Assembly: GCA_000431235.1 (NCBI GenBank)
Contig: HF988717.1
Location: forward strand, 1-43,876
Direction: 5' to 3'
DNA length: 43,876 bases
Origin: Coprobacillus sp. CAG:698
Lineage (GTDB): Bacteria > Bacillota_I > Bacilli_A > ML615J-28 > CAG-698
In this document: positions 40,108 through 43,876 of the stretch, piece after piece
Numbering within the stretch: the stretch's first letter is position 1
Layout of the letters: each line of letters starts with the position of its first letter
Position numbers and translations under genes: made by a program
The notes under the pieces: model-generated
The model's database searches: none
What the model saw: the letters and a program-made list of their open reading frames with translations, nothing else
Told to the model about the DNA's origin: nothing

Positions 40108-42270
40108 ATGAAAAAGATACTATTAGTTTTAATAATGGCCTTAGTGGTTAGTTTATTAGGATGTGTGAGTAAAAATAATTCAATAGAATTAAAAGAAAAA
40201 GGTAAAGAAGAATATTATGTTGGTGAAAGGTTTTCATGTGAAGGATATACTTTACTTGTAACTATAGATGGGAAAACTAAAGAAGTAAATCTAGATGAAA
40301 CAATGATTAATGTGGATAAGTTTCAAAGCGAAGGCGAAAAAAAGATTTACGTTGAATATAAAGAAAATGGTGTAATACTAAAAACGACAATAATTGTTAT
40401 GGTAAAACCATTAGAAAAAATAACACTTGAAAGTATAAGTGTAAAAGAAAAAGGTAAAACAGAGTATTTAGTTGGGGAAAAGTTCGATGTTAATGGATAT
40501 GTTATTGAGTGTATATATTCAGATAAATCAAAAGAAGAGAAAACAGTTACTCTTGATATGATTGACTATGTAGATGAATTCAAAGAAACTGGTGAAAAAA
40601 TAATAACAATATCATATACAAGTGAAGATGTAACAAAAACTGCACAGGTAAAAATAAATGTTAAGGCAATTGAACCAGTAAAAATAGAAGTTAAACAAGT
40701 TGGAAAAGATTATTATACATATGAATATGAGTTGGATCTAACAGATTATATTTTTACAGTAACATATAGCGATGGAACTACAAAAGATGTTAAATTAGAA
40801 AAAGGAAATTGCACTCCAACTTCTTTTGAAGAAAATATAACTGATGAACCAATTGAAACTGTTATAACAGGAACTTATGTTGAAGGCGATAAAACATTAA
40901 CAGTAACATTTACAGTAAATGTTTATTCTGAATGGGGTTATGAAGAATATGTTGGTATGCTTGAATCATTAGAACTTAGCGAGAAGATATATCAAGATTT
41001 ATGTGATATCATTCCAACGGAAGCTACAGAAAAAATTAATCTACCATCTTCAAAGGATTATGGATATAAATTTACTTTGTTATATTCTTCATCAAATGCT
41101 GATGTTTTAAGTCCTACTGGTAACGTAACAAGATTTGATGATGACAAAGTTGTAACTATTACACTAACAATTAAAAATGAGTATTTAGAAAAAACATACA
41201 CATGGGATGTTTTAATAAAAGGTTTAGGACCTGTTATTTTAAGGCCATGGGATAATAGTAAAAAACACATATTTGGATACTTCTATGAAGGAACATCACA
41301 TCTAATGACAGAAGATGATGCTCGCAGAATAGATGTAATCAATTACTGCTTTGCAAGAGTGAGAAATGGAATATGTGATATAAGTGAATTAAAATATTTG
41401 AATGAAAATATAAAATTACGTCGTAGCACCGGTGTAAGAATGGTACTTTCTATTGGTGGCGGTGGAAAAGATACTTATGGATTTAGTGATGCCTGCCTAA
41501 CACAGGAAAGTCGTAAAGTATTTATAGACTCAATGATGGAAATTTTAAAGAAATATAATCTTGATGGATTTGATATTGACTGGGAATATCCAAGTTGGGA
41601 AGGCTTAGGCGATTCAAAACCTGTTGACAAAGCTAATTTTACACTGTTGCTTAAAGAATTAAGAGAAGCTTTAGATAACTATAAAGAAGGATTATTACTA
41701 ACTGCTGGCCTAATTGGTGGAGTTAACGTAGATAGATTTTATGAGGTAAGTGAAATAAATAAATACTTAGATTTTGCTCACATTATGACATATGATTTAA
41801 ACAATAGTGGAGTTGCTTCACATCATAGCAATCCGTTCAAGGGAAATAGAGCATACTCGGCTAAATCAGCGATGGATACATATCATGATGGCGGAATGGA
41901 TTATAATAAAATAGTTATTGGTGCTGCTTTCTATGGTAAAATTTCAAAACTTAAAACTCCAACTACTCCAGAACAAGCTCTAAACAAAGCCACTGAAAGT
42001 GCCACAACAATTCACTATACTGCAATTGTAGAGATGATGAAAGATAGCAAGTATGTAAAAGTATTTGACCAATCAACTGGAGCATACTATTTATCAGATG
42101 GTGAGTATTTCATAACATATGATGATTCACAAGCAATTATAACAAAATGTCGTATGACTGAACAATATAACTTAGGAGGCATAATGTTCTGGGATTATGG
42201 TTCTGATGCTACAGGAACTTTACTAAGAACAATGTCAGCAGAAATATTAATGATAAACAACGGAAGGTAA
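40108..42270 (+). CDS. GH18 chitinase-like lipoprotein with N-terminal Ig-like repeats
   Basis: The lipoprotein signal has lipobox SLLGC, with Cys at residue 19. Then come three tandem Ig-like (Big_3-type) repeats at about residues 25-260; the first two share G-K-x-E-Y-x-V-G-E-x-F. A fourth beta-rich segment (about 265-370) includes SSSNADVLSPTGNV. The catalytic domain (about 375-720) is glycosyl hydrolase family 18: GVRMVLSIGGGGKDTYGF, then DGFDIDWEYP at residues 486-495 with acid E493, then HIMTYDLN. It probably hydrolyses chitin or other N-acetylglucosamine polymers at the cell surface. The ATG at 40108 is 5 bases after GAGGTGA; an in-frame GTG at 40099 lies inside that site. The next gene starts 2 bases after its stop. 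Confidence 0.92.
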   Translation: MKKILLVLIMALVVSLLGCVSKNNSIELKEKGKEEYYVGERFSCEGYTLLVTIDGKTKEVNLDETMINVDKFQSEGEKKIYVEYKENGVILKTTIIVMVKPLEKITLESISVKEKGKTEYLVGEKFDVNGYVIECIYSDKSKEEKTVTLDMIDYVDEFKETGEKIITISYTSEDVTKTAQVKINVKAIEPVKIEVKQVGKDYYTYEYELDLTDYIFTVTYSDGTTKDVKLEKGNCTPTSFEENITDEPIETVITGTYVEGDKTLTVTFTVNVYSEWGYEEYVGMLESLELSEKIYQDLCDIIPTEATEKINLPSSKDYGYKFTLLYSSSNADVLSPTGNVTRFDDDKVVTITLTIKNEYLEKTYTWDVLIKGLGPVILRPWDNSKKHIFGYFYEGTSHLMTEDDARRIDVINYCFARVRNGICDISELKYLNENIKLRRSTGVRMVLSIGGGGKDTYGFSDACLTQESRKVFIDSMMEILKKYNLDGFDIDWEYPSWEGLGDSKPVDKANFTLLLKELREALDNYKEGLLLTAGLIGGVNVDRFYEVSEINKYLDFAHIMTYDLNNSGVASHHSNPFKGNRAYSAKSAMDTYHDGGMDYNKIVIGAAFYGKISKLKTPTTPEQALNKATESATTIHYTAIVEMMKDSKYVKVFDQSTGAYYLSDGEYFITYDDSQAIITKCRMTEQYNLGGIMFWDYGSDATGTLLRTMSAEILMINNGR

Positions 42271-42272
42271 AA

Positions 42273-43709
42273 ATGAAAACAATACACATGATGATAGGTA
42301 TTCCAGGCAGTGGTAAAACTACTTTTGTAAAAAAACTAGCAAGTGAAAAAGGATACGATGTTGTTTCAACAGATATCGTTAGAGCTAATCATCCACAAAT
42401 GGACGAAAAAGATGTATGGCCAACTGTTTATAAAATGATTGGTGATATTCTTTTAGAAAAAGATAATTGTATTTTTGATGCTACAAACACAACAAAAAAA
42501 GTAAGGGATCGTTTCAAAGAAAATGTAAACTTATATATTAAAGATTATCAAATCTATGGTTATTATTTTCCAACAAATTATAAAGAATGTATAAAAAGAG
42601 TAGAAAAAAGAAATACTCAAAAAGGGGAATTGTATTTACCTGTGGATGTTATTAAATCTTATGGAGAGAATATTTATCCTCCTACATATGAAGAAAGTTT
42701 TACAAATTCATTTGTAATGACACAAAAGCCAAATTTATTGAAAGGTTTAATTGATGATGCCTATCAAGGATATGGATTCTATTTCAAAAGTGAAAATGAA
42801 GAAGTAGAAGAGTATAGTGGTTTTGCAAATATAAATACATGTGAAGCAATAAGAGAAAATACTAATTTTAGATTAGCTAGTGTAACAAAACAATTTATTG
42901 CTTACGCTATTATGACATTAGTAGAAAAAAATAAAATATCTCTTGAAGATACTTTATATGATTTTTTTCCTAATATGCCAGAATATACAAAAGAAATTAC
43001 AATAAAGAATTTACTTAATCATACTTCTGGGTTATTAGATTATGAAGATATGCCTCACTACGAAGAAACAGATGAAAACTACAAACAAGTATCAGATGAA
43101 GAAGTTTTAGAATTTGTAAGAAATACTGATAGACAATATTTTAAAACAGGAGAAAAATATCAATATAGCAATACTGCTTACGTACTACTTGGTCTAATAA
43201 TTCAAAAAGTAGCCAATGAAAGGTTAGAAGAATACCTACGAAAAGAAGTTTTCGAAAAGAATGGTTTATTAAATACAAAACTTAATTTAGAAAAAGTAAC
43301 TGTTATCAAGCCAAGGGCATATGGCCATATTGAACAAAATGGGAAACTAGTCTTAAAGGATCAATATTGGTGTAGTGCTACTTTAGGTGATGGTGGTATA
43401 TATTCATCAATTCCTGATTTAAAAAAATGGTTAAAAGTAATTGAAAATCTTAAAGAACCTTACTCGCAAATGATTAAAGCACACACAATCAACGGAATTA
43501 GCATCGAATATGGTTTAGGCTTGAGGGTAAAGAAATTAGGAGATATGGACCTAATTTATCACTGCGGTGATACGATAGGAACAAATACGATTATTGGATA
43601 CGTTAAGAAAAACGAAAAAATTAAATATGAATTTATTCTACTAACTAATAAGGGTGGAAAAGACACAGCTATTCTTATTGAGAATTTAAAAAAGGAATTA
43701 GGATTATAG
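42273..43709 (+). CDS. Fusion: P-loop kinase domain + serine beta-lactamase-like domain
   Basis: The N-terminal part (about residues 1-160) is a small P-loop kinase of the AAA_33/polynucleotide-kinase-like type: Walker A GIPGSGKTT at 9-17, strand NCIFDATNTTKK as the Walker B region, and basic KRVEKRNTQKGE as a lid. The C-terminal part (about 170-478) is a penicillin-binding-protein/beta-lactamase class C fold: LASVTKQF with S203 and K206 (SxxK), YQYSNTAY with Y298-S299-N300 (YxN), and HCGDTIG at H430-G432 (HxG). No signal peptide is seen, so both act in the cytoplasm unless exported otherwise. The combination is unusual; the role is unknown. It is almost certainly cotranscribed with the chitinase gene. 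Confidence 0.88.
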   Translation: MKTIHMMIGIPGSGKTTFVKKLASEKGYDVVSTDIVRANHPQMDEKDVWPTVYKMIGDILLEKDNCIFDATNTTKKVRDRFKENVNLYIKDYQIYGYYFPTNYKECIKRVEKRNTQKGELYLPVDVIKSYGENIYPPTYEESFTNSFVMTQKPNLLKGLIDDAYQGYGFYFKSENEEVEEYSGFANINTCEAIRENTNFRLASVTKQFIAYAIMTLVEKNKISLEDTLYDFFPNMPEYTKEITIKNLLNHTSGLLDYEDMPHYEETDENYKQVSDEEVLEFVRNTDRQYFKTGEKYQYSNTAYVLLGLIIQKVANERLEEYLRKEVFEKNGLLNTKLNLEKVTVIKPRAYGHIEQNGKLVLKDQYWCSATLGDGGIYSSIPDLKKWLKVIENLKEPYSQMIKAHTINGISIEYGLGLRVKKLGDMDLIYHCGDTIGTNTIIGYVKKNEKIKYEFILLTNKGGKDTAILIENLKKELGL

Positions 43710-43719
43710 CTTAATCAAG

Positions 43720-43756
43720 GGTATGTTTAGAAAAAAAAGGTAAACATACCTTTTTT
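43720..43756 (+). terminator. Rho-independent terminator
   Basis: GGTATGTTTA (43720-43729) pairs perfectly with TAAACATACC (43741-43750), followed by six T. Confidence 0.85.
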
Positions 43757-43777
43757 ATGTAAAAATAATGAAAAAAA

Positions 43778-43817
43778 TAAAAAAACTCTTGCGTATTTAT
43801 ATCGGTTGTGCTATAAT
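43778..43817 (+). promoter_or_regulatory. Promoter of tRNA-Asp with A-tract
   Basis: TTGCGT (43789-43794), 17 bases, TATAAT (43812-43817). The upstream TAAAAAAACTC is the same as at the tRNA-Arg promoter. Confidence 0.85.
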
Positions 43818-43828
43818 ATTGTAGCAAT

Positions 43829-43876
43829 GGTTCCATGGTGTAGTGGTTAACATGCCAGTCTGTCACACTGGAGATC
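43829..43876 (+). tRNA. tRNA-Asp (GTC), truncated by window end
   Basis: The 5' half is present: acceptor strand GGTTCCA, D-arm TGTAGTGGTTAACA, anticodon stem CCAGT/ACTGG with loop CTGTCAC, anticodon GTC (43862-43864), then GAGATC. The T-arm and 3' acceptor lie beyond the window. Confidence 0.93.

Noticed and set aside
1..43876. Mycoplasma-type genetic code (TGA = Trp)
   Set aside because: TGA ends rsmD, thrB and the MATE gene at the expected lengths, and the only tRNA-Trp seen has anticodon CCA.
1..43876. CRISPR arrays, insertion sequences, phage or integration sites
   Set aside because: No regularly spaced repeats, transposase or integrase frames, or tRNA-end duplications were seen.

Overview
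This looks like a chromosomal segment of a low-GC, AT-rich Gram-positive-type bacterium (Firmicutes, class Bacilli or an Erysipelotrichia/Mollicutes-related lineage; genus not determinable by eye). The reasons are strong AGGAGG-type ribosome binding sites, TTGnnn-17-TATAAT promoters, U-tailed hairpin terminators, and the presence of DegV, YlbJ-like, DUF1846, lipoprotein/Lgt and arginine deiminase genes. TGA is used as a stop (rsmD, thrB, MATE gene) and the tRNA-Trp has anticodon CCA, so the code is standard bacterial, not mycoplasma-like. I see no prophage, insertion sequence or CRISPR array.

Layout. 1-233: the last bases of a 5S rRNA followed by tRNA-Asn and tRNA-Glu, i.e. the end of an rRNA operon. 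398-4661: a membrane protein, a DgkB/YegS-type lipid kinase, a small unknown protein, rsmD, a convergent YlbJ-like membrane protein and a CBS-domain protein with a HEPN-like N-terminus. 4676-8351: a heterodimeric ABC exporter with one degenerate ATP site. 8474-10514: tRNA-Arg, tRNA-Thr, then a two-gene cassette made of a NifU-like scaffold and a GGGtGRT protein. 10604-15465 (minus): nadE, a DUF1846 gene, a MATE and an MFS transporter. 15586-17296: cysK-cysE. 17369-17531 (minus): tRNA-His and tRNA-Trp. 17682-22691: alpha/beta hydrolase, a frameshifted small gene, GNAT and DegV genes, divergent plsX, cytidine deaminase. 22771-24386: tRNA-Leu and a FAD-dependent oxidoreductase.

24495-29341 is a compact threonine operon (thrC, thrB, an ACT-domain regulator, hom, asd). 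It is followed by an NCS2 nucleobase permease, a cation/proton antiporter, pncB-lgt, a lipoprotein region with decayed or mini-ORF sequence, an HU-family protein and a GerM-like protein. 36815-39946 (minus) is the arginine deiminase operon arcA-arcB-arcC, for ATP from arginine, without an arcD transporter in view. 40108-43709 holds a GH18 chitinase-like lipoprotein followed immediately by an unusual P-loop kinase/serine beta-lactamase fusion. The window ends inside a tRNA-Asp.

How the genes work together. pncB and nadE are two steps of nicotinate-to-NAD salvage. cysE and cysK make cysteine from serine. asd, hom, thrB and thrC make threonine from aspartyl phosphate (no aspartokinase here). DegV (FakB-type) and PlsX are both acyl-phosphate/fatty-acid entry proteins and sit divergently with a shared upstream motif. 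Lgt would lipidate the two lipoproteins seen. The most interesting poorly described items are the NifU-like/GGGtGRT pair, the P-loop/beta-lactamase fusion, and the HEPN-like/CBS protein. All family calls are from reading motifs by eye; no database search was run.
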